44,720 bases of DNA from Haplomitrium mnioides (lineage: Eukaryota > Marchantiophyta > Haplomitriopsida > Calobryales). The notes under the pieces are model-generated. The model did not search any database. It had not been told where the DNA came from and saw only the letters and a program-made list of their open reading frames with translations. The stretch spans positions 1-44,720 of the forward strand of contig JBNGIS010020737.1 of assembly GCA_049999725.1 (NCBI GenBank), in the 5' to 3' direction. A program made the translations under genes and the position numbers. Below are positions 20,708-32,045 of the stretch, in pieces (the first letter of the stretch is position 1; each line of letters begins with the position of its first letter).

Positions 20708-21690
20708 TCAAAGACTAGAACACCTCATGTTTTTGGCCATCGGCCATAGTCAAAAACTTTCTTTGATAGGTAAAGTTTTAGTCTTTGATATAATGGCAAA
20801 ACATAATGGCATGAAATTTTCAGAACTTTTACAATCTACCAACATTCTACAGGAATGCTCATCAACCATACCGTCTAGATGAAACAAAGTGCTTCAGATT
20901 CTTGTTCAGCTTTTAATTCCATTGGAAATAATCAAGCTCTCAATAAATTGCTCAACTATTTTTTACTGAGTCTGTCATTTTCCTAATTTTCTTCTTCAAC
21001 AATTGTTGCTTGAGCAAGAAAGTGTGGTCGACCTTGTTGATGTAAGCAATTTGCAATCATGTGACCAAGTTGTTGACAATAAAAACATCCTCCACTTTGG
21101 TGTAGGAGCTCACGCTCTACATCAATGAGTGCCACTCTTTGCACCGCATCAATCTCTATGGGTACAACCTCATTTAATGGCACATAAACATTTGGTAAAG
21201 TTTGTTGTGAATGTAGGCTAACTTTGGTAGTTGCTAGCAATGAGTTGTATCATTCAGCCATACCCATTGCTTCTTCTATTTGAGAGGGCTCTCTCATTGT
21301 TACTTCTATTCTAGTGTGAGGCTTCAATACTCGAACAAAGCAATCTAAAGCTTCTCCTTTGGCTATATTAGAAATTTGCATAATGATATTTTGAAATTGT
21401 GTGACATAGTTTCTTTCTATACCAAGTTGCTTCAATTCTGACAATCAATCTCTTGCCACCTTTGAAGCATTCAGAACCCTAAATCTTGAATTTTCATATT
21501 CTTTGAACTCTTGCCAAGAAACAATTGGAGCAACAGATCCACATTGAGCTTTCTCAATTTGACATCTATACCAAGTGTTTGCCACTCTTTCCAATTGACT
21601 TGCAAACAAATAGAGCTCTTCATTCATCCTCTCTTATGTTAGTAGCCTCAAAATACTACTTGCAATCGAACAGGAAATTTTCAAATTCAT
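20708..21690 (-). pseudogene. Ty3/gypsy gag-protease remnant with zinc knuckle
   Basis: The minus-strand gag contains LYLFASQLERVANTWYRCQI (about 21610), ASKVARD and the conserved IMQISNIAKGEALDCFVR. The zinc knuckle CFYCQQLGHMIANC (about 21045-21090) has the CX2CX4HX4C spacing that binds the RNA genome. The protease start, with a degraded LVD(C)GSSE site and TMADGQKH-like end, reaches the LTR at 20707. The gag N-terminus is fused to a methyltransferase-gene fragment near 21790 instead of to a leader and LTR. Stops and shifts are present. Confidence 0.8.
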
Positions 21691-21789
21691 CAAGAATCGT
21701 CTTCCCATCATATGCTCTTGGTTCGAGAAACCGCACATGACTTTTTTCTTCTTGAAAATGTGTTTTTTCCCATTTGCACTTGAACTTCT

Positions 21790-22121
21790 AAAATGTTCGA
21801 GTAGTCGACTATCTTATATTTATAGGTGTATGCTATTCTAAAACCACCTAAATGATGGATATTTTTTGTCCTTGTTGCAATACCATCAAAATAATTAAAC
21901 ATAGCAATAAGGAAAACAAATTCACTTGCAAAGAAGCATAACAAACAAAAATGAAATACAAATTGCAACAATGACTTACAAAATGTTGTGATTAATTGCA
22001 CATCAAGGTTCTTGATGTTGAACTCTAACTTATCTTTTAATCTACACTTTGGATCCACAATAACAATGAAGAAAGAGTGCACATACTTATTGGTGAGTAT
22101 GTTGTTGTAGCATAGCAACAA
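21790..22121 (-). pseudogene. Methyltransferase-gene fragment, copy 2 (internally deleted)
   Basis: The minus strand reads NKYVHSFFIVIVDPKCRLKD and LEFNIKNLD, matching copy 1 at 11520-11610. It then jumps directly to VQLITT and the donor-like TTTTGTAAGT of copy 1's third intron (13371-13400), and continues through that intron into NIHHLGGFRIAYTYKYKIVD, matching copy 1 at 13500-13560. About 1.75 kb of the gene, including the palindromic intron and motif IV, is missing at the junction. The fragment then runs into retrotransposon gag. Protein identity to copy 1 is high enough that homology is clear by eye. Confidence 0.8.
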
Positions 22122-22129
22122 GCAATCCC

Positions 22130-23600
22130 ACCAATATGCAAGTATTCTAGTTCGTTCCTACTAGATATCTAAACACTAACTATCTTTATGTCACGTTCTC
22201 ATCCTTTCTGGTCACTTAAAGCTGACTGAAACCTACAGATCAGTCTTTTTGCTTTTTAGTTCCTTCTTCCTTACTTCCTTCCAAACAACACCCCAAGTAA
22301 AACAACCCTTCAAGCCCTAGTACGTCAGATTTAAACCATTTATCATAGCAAATTCTTATTCACTTGCCCCTCTTCTATCATATAAGCAAGATCTTTACTT
22401 GACTCACAGTACTCACCTCCCTTCTTGCCCTCAAGGATTGCTTCTACAACTGAACAACAACCAATGCCACTCCTTCACCATCCTCTTTTCTCATCAACTA
22501 TGCTCCTCCAGTAACTAATTGTGGGCCTTGATTTCAATGCACATTACTACTCCTCCACCTGCAGCTCTGAACTATGCTCCAACCAAGTTAGAAATCTATA
22601 GAGCTAAGACATAAACAAGCAAATCCCTGAAGTTGATATTTAAGCTAGAATCTCAGAAAGTCACTCCTCCTCATCTTGATGTCCCTCAACCAAGATGTAC
22701 AGCAACCCTCCTTAAAACCCTGAAGGCTCACCTCTAAGGTCTCCACTCCTATATAAATAAAATTACTCTTCTATTGTATGGACTCCCAATCCCACATGCA
22801 ATGTTCAAGGACACTCCCTCCTTGGGACACCCATGGCTCTTGGATCTGGAATTTATCTAATAGATTCAAAATCCCCGCTCTTTTCGCTAATTTCAGATAA
22901 GGCACTTCCCTATTAACTACAACACATTCATAGATTTCCTTCTAATCTAATTGACACTCATTCAGATGCTTATTCTCATTTGATTTTTACACAACAGCAA
23001 ATGAGCATCCCATCCTCTCTATTCCAAAGATCATATTCCTCTTTACTTCATAAATTCACAATCCAAAATTTCAAATACATCAATACTATAATGCCTGAAT
23101 TGCAAAGGTGAGTGGATTCTCTCTATCTATTCACAAAGCTCACGCGCATGAGAGCTCTTTCCAAAATCTCACAAGGGAATAACCGCTACGACAACAGTTA
23201 TCACTTTCGCTGATCACCACTAACATTTGCTATAAGAACCTAATGTTATGAGTCTAACTATTTGTATCTGAATTTTACACTACCTCTCTAACTTACATTT
23301 AATAGTATTATCAAGAATCCCTAACTCACTACTATCCCCTTCCTTCTAATCTATTTTCTTTTCTAATTATAACTAAATACTAACAATTGTTCTTACAATA
23401 AATAGCAAACTTTCACTAACTCTAACTATCTTTTTTTCAAACTTTCTAAATTCTAAAACTTTTAGTGAGTCTTATTCAAACTTTCAATTTAATATAGCCC
23501 TTTCTGAACTTTCTGAAAAGCCTTCGATGTTGCTCTCTTTTCAAACTTTTGTTTTCCTGATGATCTCCTTTCAAAATTTCAAGTTTCTAATGTTGATCCA
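22130..23600. other. Pyrimidine-rich non-coding stretch, nothing recognised
   Basis: About 1.5 kb rich in CT on the plus strand, without an ORF of note or a match to the repeats in this window. A single isolated palindrome, GCTCACGCGCATGAGAGC, occurs at about 23138. Confidence 0.4.
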
Positions 23601-24829
23601 ATGTTTGATTCATACTTTGAACTTTTTCAATGTAAGTCAAACATTTTGTTTCTAGAGATCCCTTCTCTTTTTGTTTCTTTTTTACACTCCTCTTTCAATT
23701 TTTCATTTCTTCTATGCTCTTTGTTTGAATTTTCAAGTTTCTGGACCTCCTTTTCTTATGTTTTGAACTTTCTAATTTCACAAACCCATCGAGAACAAGA
23801 GGATGTTGATCCGAATAAAGAAAGAAATGAGAAAACCAAGTACTTGCATGTTTGGAGTTGTTGTAGACGAACTCTACAACCGGTAAGAAACTATCCCAAT
23901 TGATATGATGAACATGGATGAATGCACAAAGCATATTCTCCACAATGCGATTAGCGCGCTCCATTTGCCTATCTATTTGAGAATGATAGGTAGTAGACAT
24001 ATAGAGTTTGGTACCTAAAAGTGTGAGCAACTCTCACCAAAACTTTCCAGTGAATCATGGATCTATATCATATATTAATACCTTTGGCATACCATGATAT
24101 TGAAAGACGGTATCAAAGTAAATCTTTGCCAATTGTGGAGCATCCACCGTATCTATTGTTAGTGCTAAATGAATTTGTTTGCTTAGCTTATCCACAAACA
24201 CCACAATAGCAGTAAACCCACAAAGCGTGGTTGGAAGCGAAGTGGCAAGATCCAAACTTACATGTTCTCACAAAGCAGTAGGAATCGGTAATGGTTGAAG
24301 AATACTAGCTGGTTTTTGATTTGGAGCCTTGTTTTGTTGACAACTCTTACAAGAAAGAACAAAGCTACAAACATCTCGAGCTAGGTTTGGCACCCACCAA
24401 GTGCGTTGAAGCAACTTCATAGTCTTGTTTCCTCCAAGATGCCCAGAAATTGGAATGTCATGTGCTTCTTGTAAACGGGTCATTCCAAGCACATCATCTT
24501 GAGGAACATATATTTGATGGCTTTGATAGAGAATACTATCATGGATGGAGAAGGAATGATTCTCACTATCTTTGACCACCAAACGTGCCTTAATAAGATT
24601 AGAAAAGGCATCTCCATGTAACTTTTGTCGAAAGCCGTCACTCGTTACTTCATCAAGATGCAATATACTAGCATTTGCAACCTCCAATGTATCTAAACGG
24701 TGATCCGGTCTTCGTGACAATGCATCAAAAATAGCATTGAACCTTCCCAACTTGTACTCCAACTTGACATCAAAGTGTTGTAGCTAATCTTCCCATCGAT
24801 GATGACGACTTGTCATATTTTCCAATTGA

Positions 24830-26045
24830 ATTGACTACAACAAGGGTTTGTAATCAATGGACATAAGTACATGCTTTCCTAAAAGATAGTGTCTCCAAAC
24901 TTTGGTAGCATAAACCATTACCAATTGCTCTCTCTCCTTTGCAAAATAAGTTTTCTCCACTACATTTAGTTGGCACGACACGAAGGCAATCGGATGAAGT
25001 CCATCCTCAAACTCTTGTTGTAACACTGATCCAATTGCAAAATTGGAGGCATCAAATTTAACTATACAATGTGTTCTTTGATCATACGGTTGTAGAATTG
25101 GACAAGAAGACATTGCATCCATGAGTGGTTGAAATGCCTCTTGCTCTTTGGTTGTCCAATGAAACTTTGCCTCCTTGCCTAACAGATCCGTAAGCAGTGC
25201 AACAATATATACATAGTAATGGATGAATCTTTGATAAAAAATTGCCAATCCATTGAAATCTCGAACATCTTTTGCATCATTTGACGTTGGCCACTTTGTA
25301 ATAGCCTTAATCTTCACTTTCTTCATCTTGATGCCATATGTAAACACTTTGTGTCCTAGATAAGTTGCTTTTTGCTTCAAAAACTCACACTTGGACTTCT
25401 TGCAATAAAACTTCCAATTGTGTAGTCTTTGCAATACTTCTTTAAGATGATCATGATGCTCAACTTCACTCTTACTAAATGGCTTGTGGTTTGTATGCAT
25501 AAGTACATGTTTGCCCAAAGATAGCATCTCCACACCTTGGTAGCATAAACCATTGTCAATTGCTCTCGATCTCTTGTAAAAAAACATTCTCTCCGCCGCA
25601 TTTAATCGATGTAACATGAAGGCAATTGGATGAAGTCCATTCTCAAACTCTTACTATAAAACCGCTCCAACAGCAAAATTAGAAGCATCAAAATCAACTA
25701 TACAACATTTCTTTAGATCATATGGCTATAAAATTGGATGAGATGTCACTGCATCATTGAGTTGTTGAAATGCCACGTGCTCCTTGATCGTCCATTGAAT
25801 GAATCTTTAATAAAAACTTGCTAATCTATTAAAAGCTCAAACTTTATTTGCATTATTCAGTGTTGGCTATTCAATAATATCCTTAATTTTCTCTTCCTCC
25901 ATCTTGATGCCATCCACAAACACTTTATGCCCTAGATAAGTCACCTCTTCCTTCCAAAACTCACACTTAGACTTCTTTCAATAAAACTTCCAATTTCGTA
26001 GTCTTTGTAGTACCTCCTTGAGATGAACACAATGCTCAACTTTAC
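24830..26045 (-). repeat. In-frame 576-bp tandem duplication of RT/RNase H in E1
   Basis: The segment beginning [20 protein letters not shown] at about 26040 is repeated as [20 protein letters not shown] at about 25465. The offset between equivalent CTCAAC positions (26035 and 25459) is 576 bases, exactly 192 codons. The first copy breaks off in the RNase H motif GKHVLM..KPF and re-enters RT at SKSEVEH. The copies have since diverged, with about 20 codons lost in the first. Confidence 0.75.
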
Positions 26046-26063
26046 TTTTACTAAAGATAAGAA

Positions 26064-26078
26064 TATCATCCAAAAACA
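26064..26078 (-). other. RT catalytic FLDD motif of E1
   Basis: Minus strand [12 protein letters not shown], the metal-binding double Asp of reverse transcriptase, intact in this decayed element. Confidence 0.8.
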
Positions 26079-27875
26079 CCAACACTGACTTATCCAATAA
26101 CCCATCAAAAAATTAATGCATTTAATCCATAAATATCATCAGAGCATTAGTAAGACCAAATGTAAGAACCTTCTACTCAAAATGCCCATACCTTGTGCAA
26201 AAAGCTGTTTTTGGTATATCACTTGGCTTGATTGGAATTTGCCAATAGCCACTTTGAAGATCCAACTTAGAAAAGAATTGTGCACCACTCAATTGATCCA
26301 ACAAATCATCAATACGAGGTAGAAGATAAACATTCTTCATTGTTTGATTGTTCAATCCTTGATAATCTGTACAAAGATAAAATCCACCATCTTTCTTTGG
26401 TATAAAGAATACTGGAGCTCCCCAACTATGGTGAATGAAATCCTTCTCAAGAAGACTAGTCAATGTTTTTTGAATCTCCTCTAATTCTTGTGGTTATAGC
26501 TTATACATAGGTCGATTATAAAGAGTGTTTTTTGATGTCAACTCAATCAAAAAAGCCATTCCTCGATCGTCTTGTAAACCCTTTGGCAAATCTTTCGGAA
26601 ACACATCTGCAAATTCTTTCAAAATATCATATATTATTAAGGTAGGTGCACCTTTTCCCCCTCTTTACTCAAGTCCATGATGGGCTTAATCCAAACAGCA
26701 AAGCCATGCAACTTTTGCTTCACTGAATTAACATGCTGAACTGATTTATACTTCTTCACCAACGGTGTCAAACACTTCAAAAGAAATTTCTTACCTTGTA
26801 AGGTAACTTGAACTTGTCATTTTGCCCAATCAAATTGAGCGGATCTATCTTCAAGCAAAAGCAATCCTAAAATAATGTCATATTGTATAAGAACATTAAC
26901 AAATTGCATAGATTCCATATACTCTTTTCCAATTCTTAGAAGGAATGGCTTTTGAGAGCAAAACACGTCATGCTTTTGGCCATCAGCCATAGTCACAACA
27001 CTCCCCTTGATAGGCCTATATTTTGCTTTGATTATCTTAGCAAAACGTAGCGACATAAATTTTTAGAACTCCCACTATCCACCAGCATTCTACAACAATA
27101 CTTCTCAATCATACCATCAAGATGGAACAAGGTGCCTCAAATTCTTGTTGGAATTTGAATTCCAATAGAGCTTGTAAATTTTAGAGGACAATGTTTGAAT
27201 GGTTGAGAATGGGATCTAACTTCTTTAGCAGTAAGTAATGAATCATGCTGCTCCGCCATACATATTGCTTCTTTTAATTGAGTAGGCTCTCTCATGGTAA
27301 CCTCTATTCTTGTGCAAGGCTTCAATCCTCAAGCAAAACAGTCTAGTGTTTCTTCTTCTCTTATATTAGAAATTTACTTAATTGTATCCTGAAAATGTGT
27401 CACATAGCTTCTCGCTGTACTAAGTTGCTTCAATTTAGCCAATTGATCTCTTGCTACTTTTGAAGCATTTACAACTCTAAATCTTGAAATCAATGCTTCT
27501 TTGAACTCACACCAAGAAACAATAGGAGCAACAAATCCATGTTGTGCTTGTTCTATTTGATATCTCCACCAAGTCTTTGCAACTCCTTCTAATTGGCTTA
27601 CCGCAAATAGAATTCGCCGACTATCCTCTCCAATATTGTTTGTAGCTTCAAAATATTGTTCACAATCGAAGATGAAGTTCTCACAAGCACCACAAACCAC
27701 CTTTCCATCATATGCTTTTGGCATTGGAAATTCTCTATAACTCTCTTCTTCTCGAAACATTGCTCTTTCTTTTATTCCCACTTCCAAAAGACGTGAAAGA
27801 TGCTCAAGTAGTTGTTCTATTACTTGAACCATTGCCTCTTAATTCTCCATGTAACTCACCACCAAATAGAACCGT

Positions 27876-27888
27876 GGCTTTGATACCA
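27876..27888 (-). other. Primer-binding site of E1
   Basis: Minus strand TGGTATCAAAGCC, one change from TGGTATCAGAGCC, complementary to the 3' end of initiator-Met tRNA, one base from the LTR edge at 27890. Confidence 0.75.
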
Positions 27889-27889
27889 A

Positions 27890-28278
27890 TGTAAAAGAAT
27901 CTCAATGACCAAATTCAAATGAGTAAGAACTCATAGTGAGCTCTAACAGAGTTCTTCAACCAAAAGCAATTGAAGGTCCAAATTAAGACCAAAAGTGCAA
28001 GCAAAAGCCAAGCAACCAAAGAACCCAAGTGATTCGAGAGGAACTCGAGAATATCGAGTAGGGCTAAGAAGCCCTTCTATTTATAGAAGATATGGGGTGT
28101 CATCCCTCTTTCTTCACTTACAAGTCACTTCTAATTTCAACCGTAAAAGTGACTCTCTACTAAAAGTGACTTCTAAGCCAAGTAATCTTATCTCAACCTC
28201 AAAATTAACTTTCTACCTCTTCTTTCACTCCTCTTTATTTTCTTTTAAATAACACAACCTTATGCTTGTACTATTACA
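27890..28278 (-). mobile_element. Ty3/gypsy LTR, copy 4 (5' LTR of E1)
   Basis: Minus strand TGTAATAGTACAAGCATAAG to AGATTCTTTTACA, 389 bases, followed inward by the primer-binding site and gag. On its outer side it abuts the RT of a second, older element of the same family (E2), which shows nested insertion. Confidence 0.85.
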
Positions 28279-28284
28279 GCCTTC

Positions 28285-29968
28285 CACTCAAAATGCCCAT
28301 ACCTTATACGAAAAGTCGTCTTTGGCATATCACTTGGCTTGATAGATATTTGCCAATAACCACTTCAAAGATCCAACTCAAAAAAGAATCATGCACCACT
28401 CAATTGATCCAACAAATCATCAATATGAGGTAGTAGATATGCATTCTTCACTATTTGATTGTTCAAGCCTCGATAATCTATACAAAGACAAAATCCACAA
28501 TCTTTCTTTGGTACAAAAAATACCGAAGCTCCCCAACGTGAAGTACTATGTTGAATGCAATCCTTTTCAAAAAGATCTGTAAGTGTCTTTTGAAGCTCCT
28601 CTAATTCTAGTGGTGATAACTAATATACAAGTCGATTACAATGAGTACTTCTTGGTATCAACTCAATCCGAAAAGGCATTCTACGATCATGTGGCAACCC
28701 TTTTGGCAAATCCTTTGGAAACACATATGCAAACTCCTTCAAAATATCATCTATCATTGAGGTAGGCGCACTTTTTCCTCCTTGTTTGCTCAAGTCTATG
28801 ATGGGCTTGATCCAAACAGCAAAGATATGCAACCTTTGTTCTATTGAATTAACATGTTGAGCTAATTTAGACTTCTTCACCAACAGTATTGAATACCCTA
28901 AAAGAAATTTCTTACTTTGGAAGGTAACTTGAATCTGTCGCTTTGCTCAATCAAATTGAACAAATCAATCTTCAAGCCGAAGCAACCTTAAAATGATGTC
29001 ATATTGTACATGTGCAATAACAAATTGCATAGATTCCTTGTACTCTTTTCCAATTCTAAGAAGGAATGGCTTTTGAGAGCAAAACAAGTCATGATTTTAG
29101 CCATTATCCATAGTCATAACACTCTCCTTGATAGGCCTAAAATTTTCTTTGATTATCTTAGCAAAATGTAGTGACATAAAAATTTCAGAACTCCCGCTAT
29201 CCACCAATATTCTACAAGATTTCTCCTCAATCATACCATCAAGATGGAACAAAGTACCTCGAATTCTTGTTGAAATTTTATTTCCATTAGAGCTTGCAAA
29301 GTTTTGAGTACATTGCTTGAATAGTTGAGGACACGACCTTGCTTTATTGGCAGTAAGTAATGAGTCATGCCTCTCTGCCATATGCATTGCTTCTTCTTAT
29401 TGATAGGCTCTCTCATAGTAACTTCTATTCTTGTACGAGACTTCAATCCCCAAACAAAGCAATCTAATGTTTCTTCTTCTCTTATATCTGGAATTTGCAT
29501 AATTGTATATTGAAAGTGTGTAACACTACTTCTCACTATACTAAGTTGCTTCAATTCGGCCAATCAATCTCTTGCTACTTTTGAATCACTTACAACCATA
29601 AATCTTGAAATCAACGATTCTTTGAGCTCACACTAAGAAACAATAAGAGCAACAAATCCACGTTGTGCTTGTTCTACTTAATATCTTAACAAAGTCTTAG
29701 CAACTTCTTCTAATTGACTTGTCGCAAATAGAATTTGTCGACCATTTTCTCTAATATTTGTAGCTTCAAAATATTACTTACAATTGAATGTGAAGTTCTC
29801 AGATGCACCACAAACCATCCTCCTATCATATGCTTTTGGCGATGGAAATCACCCATAACTATCTTCTTCTCAAAAAGTGGCTCTTTCTTTTATTCTTCTT
29901 TCTAAAAGGCGTAAAAGATGTTCTAGCCATTGTTCCATTGCTTGAACCATTGCCTCTTGATTCTCCAT
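28285..29968 (-). pseudogene. Ty3/gypsy gag-protease-RT (element E2), interrupted by E1
   Basis: Starts MENQEAMVQAMEQWLEHL at 29968. gag reads ILFATSQLEEVAKTL and later IMQIPDIREEETLDCFVWGL. Like E1 it passes from gag straight to protease through SCPQLFKQCTQNFASSNGNK, without a zinc knuckle. Protease: CRILVDSGSSEIFMSLHFAK (about 29150-29215), with the DSG active site kept. The linker to RT includes FAYVFPKDLPKGLPHDRRMP (about 28730), and RT proceeds to RYGHFEWKA at about 28290, where the LTR of E1 cuts it. The rest of E2 is not found in the window. Stops and shifts are frequent. Confidence 0.85.
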
Positions 29969-29994
29969 GTAACTCACCACCAAAAGCAAATCAT

Positions 29995-30007
29995 AGCTCT
30001 GATACCA
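29995..30007 (-). other. Primer-binding site of E2
   Basis: Minus strand TGGTATCAGAGCT, nearly perfect for initiator-Met tRNA, adjacent to the LTR at 30009. Confidence 0.8.
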
Positions 30008-30008
30008 A

Positions 30009-30397
30009 TGTAAAAGAACTCAAGGACTAAATCCAAATGAATAAGAACTTATAGTGAACTCTAATAAAGTTCTTCGATCAAAAGCAACTCAATGCCCAAG
30101 CTAAGGCCAAGAGTGCAAGCAAAAGCCAAACACCCAAAGAACTCAAGTTATTCGAGAGGAACTCTAGAATGAGGAGTGGGGCAAAGAAGCCCTTCTATTT
30201 ATACAAGAGAAGAGGGTGTCATCTCTCTTTCTTCACTTACAAGTCACTTCTAATTTCAACCCTAAAAGTGACTTTATACTAAAAGTGACTGCTAAGGCAA
30301 GTAATCTTATCTCAATCCTAAAAGTAACTTTCTACTACTTCCTTCACTCTTATCTATTTTGTTTTAAATAGCACAACCTTATGTTTGTACTATTATA
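30009..30397 (-). mobile_element. Ty3/gypsy LTR, copy 5 (5' LTR of E2)
   Basis: Minus strand TATAATAGTACAAACATAAG to GAGTTCTTTTACA, 389 bases, the same length as the E1 LTR. It includes a TATAAATAG box near 30200 (minus strand). Confidence 0.85.
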
Positions 30398-30512
30398 CTT
30401 GTTCCCCTTGTCGCGCTCCGCATTGTCTTGCAGTCATTTTAATCATCTTTGTTGAGGCATATTTGTCATGCTTCAATTTTGGCTCTCCTCTTATATGGAT
30501 GATCCAATGTGA

Positions 30513-30863
30513 CCCTCTCTCAAAAAGCTTTCTGAAAGAGTTGTGTTCGAGTCATATGAGTTATATTTGTACAAAGTAGATCCAAACACTCAACAAACCG
30601 TAGAGCTTAAGAAACCATGGACATCCCCTACTCCACCACCCCATTGCCAACTGCATGTGAACTTGCAAGGCAACTTTGACATATATGAGACCAAAAGTGG
30701 TAGCATCATTTGGAGGCCAGTCCCACCAATCACCAAAACTAGTTATTACTTAGATGTCTACGAATTGCAACTTATTGTAGATGGAAGTATACAAGAGATT
30801 CAATATTACCAGCCCAATGCAACGGATGCTACTATGCAATGTAGTATGGTCAAATGTTGTTGA
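30513..30863 (+). pseudogene. Fragment resembling a GNA-type (bulb) lectin domain
   Basis: One open frame of about 115 codons, without an ATG near the start and preceded by a stop at 30510. It reads FESYELYLYKVDP, PWTSPT, then HCQLHVNLQGNFDIYETKSG with SIIW, and later YELQLIVDGSIQEI. The alternation Cys-x-Leu-x-Val..GNF.IY...G..IW resembles the beta-prism II repeats of mannose-binding lectins, although the mannose-site Gln-x-Asp-x-Asn-x-Val-x-Tyr is not kept. No signal peptide can be seen. It could be a lectin-family gene piece or a chance match; a long frame on the other strand overlaps its end. Confidence 0.4.
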
Positions 30864-31265
30864 ATCATAGTCAGCATTTGATGCATGGCGCCACTTCTTC
30901 CACCCCACATAGTTGTGCAGAGCCTCAAAGGCATAAGCGCATAAACATCTATGTGGTGATAGTCGAGCAAGAGTGATACTCCAGACTGCATATGAATTAT
31001 ACTTCAGTTTTAGTAGACTTTCCTGTGTTTTAGGTAAAGAATTTTTCTTCAAAACTTCTTCTAAGAACTTTCCCATTTTATCAGCGATCTTCAACAAGTT
31101 AGGAGACAACCTCTTGGCAATCACTCTATCTATGAACATTGATTGGAAGCGGACTCCCTCTTTGTTGCTAAAAGCAGTGACCTCCACCAACTGAGGAAAT
31201 TTCACCAACTGTGTGTTCCTTTCAAGAGTCTTCCAAATCACAATCACACATAAAATGCCCAACAC
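30750..31265 (-). CDS. Hypothetical ORF, 171 codons, unrecognised
   Basis: An uninterrupted minus-strand frame with helical, Lys/Glu/Leu-rich composition (for example IADKMGKFLEEVLKKNSLPK). Upstream on the same strand, coding-like text interrupted by stops continues to about 31450 (YNDKLDYILETKPLQGIY). No family is recognised. It overlaps the lectin-like frame on the other strand by 114 bases. It may be an exon of a decayed gene or a mobile-element fragment. Confidence 0.3.
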   Translation of the reverse strand: MLGILCVIVIWKTLERNTQLVKFPQLVEVTAFSNKEGVRFQSMFIDRVIAKRLSPNLLKIADKMGKFLEEVLKKNSLPKTQESLLKLKYNSYAVWSITLARLSPHRCLCAYAFEALHNYVGWKKWRHASNADYDSTTFDHTTLHSSIRCIGLVILNLLYTSIYNKLQFVDI

Positions 31266-32045
31266 ATGTGTTTAGAAAGGTTTGCTACAAGTAACCATGA
31301 GCGTTGATCACATTTCCTGGTGGTAAATACCTTGCAATGGCTTTGTTTCTAAGATATAATCAAGTTTATCATTATAATCTCAAGTTGCTCAAGTCGATCC
31401 AACATTCTTATGATTCACATCTTCTCTTGCAATCAAAAAAGTAGCAACCCTGGTAGCTGACATCAAAGTTGCTCCAAAGCATGGGAATTAATCCCATAAG
31501 TGTTCTTCCTGTTGCTCGTAAGACCTATATAAACCTTTCACTCTCCTCCCCTTCGACTAGCATTCCCCTTGTAGGGTATAAGACTCCCTACTTAACCTTC
31601 TCTTACCCCCGGACAAACCTAGTCCACGACTCTTCTTTGGCCTTCCAAAAATACGAGTATGTTGGGACAAGCAATCCTCCAAGTAGTAGATAAAAGCTAG
31701 CTAGATTTTGACAATATATTAGTTTTATTTTTATTTTTATTTTGTTATTACTTTTTTTCATTTTTATTTTATCATGGCCTCCAAAGTAATTTCTCATTTT
31801 TCCAAGGCCTCCACAAGGAGGAATCCTCCTTCTCAACCTCCATTGATGCATCATTGCGATTTGCCGACAAGACACATACCCAAGACCTTTGAACAATGGA
31901 GAGGCAACATTGTTTTGATCTTTGTGACATCATAATGCAAGGCAAGAAGAATCCTTGTGAGCTGGATGCAATAAATCTCCAAGGAAAATGTTCTTATATC
32001 ACTTGAATAGCTTATAGTCTGACATATATACCCTTCTATGGCTGA
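31266..32045. other. Unassigned sequence with a TATA-like box
   Basis: CTATATAAA at about 31527 on the plus strand precedes a CT-rich leader and an ATG at 31773 that opens a short frame of about 50 codons (MASKVISHFSKASTRR...). No family is recognised. This may be the remains of a small transcription unit or of an LTR. Confidence 0.3.

Larger units (their letters stand above)
23790..27850 (-). pseudogene. Ty3/gypsy gag-pol (element E1), near full length but decayed
   Basis: Starts MEN at 27850, 40 bases inside the LTR. gag: RILFAVSQLEGVAKTWWRYQ (about 27600). Protease: LVDSGSS at about 27080 and [41 protein letters not shown] (about 26430), [20 protein letters not shown] and the catalytic FLDD at 26064-26078. 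RNase H: CIVKFDASNFAIGSVLQQEF (about 25080). Integrase: HLGGNKTMKLLQRTWW with CKSCQQNK, core Asp in MDLATSLP (24255), Asp in YDIDP and Glu in QMERANR. Homology stops at about 23790, so the integrase C-terminus, chromodomain and 3' LTR are missing. gag lacks the zinc knuckle present in two other copies. Stops and shifts are scattered. Confidence 0.9.
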
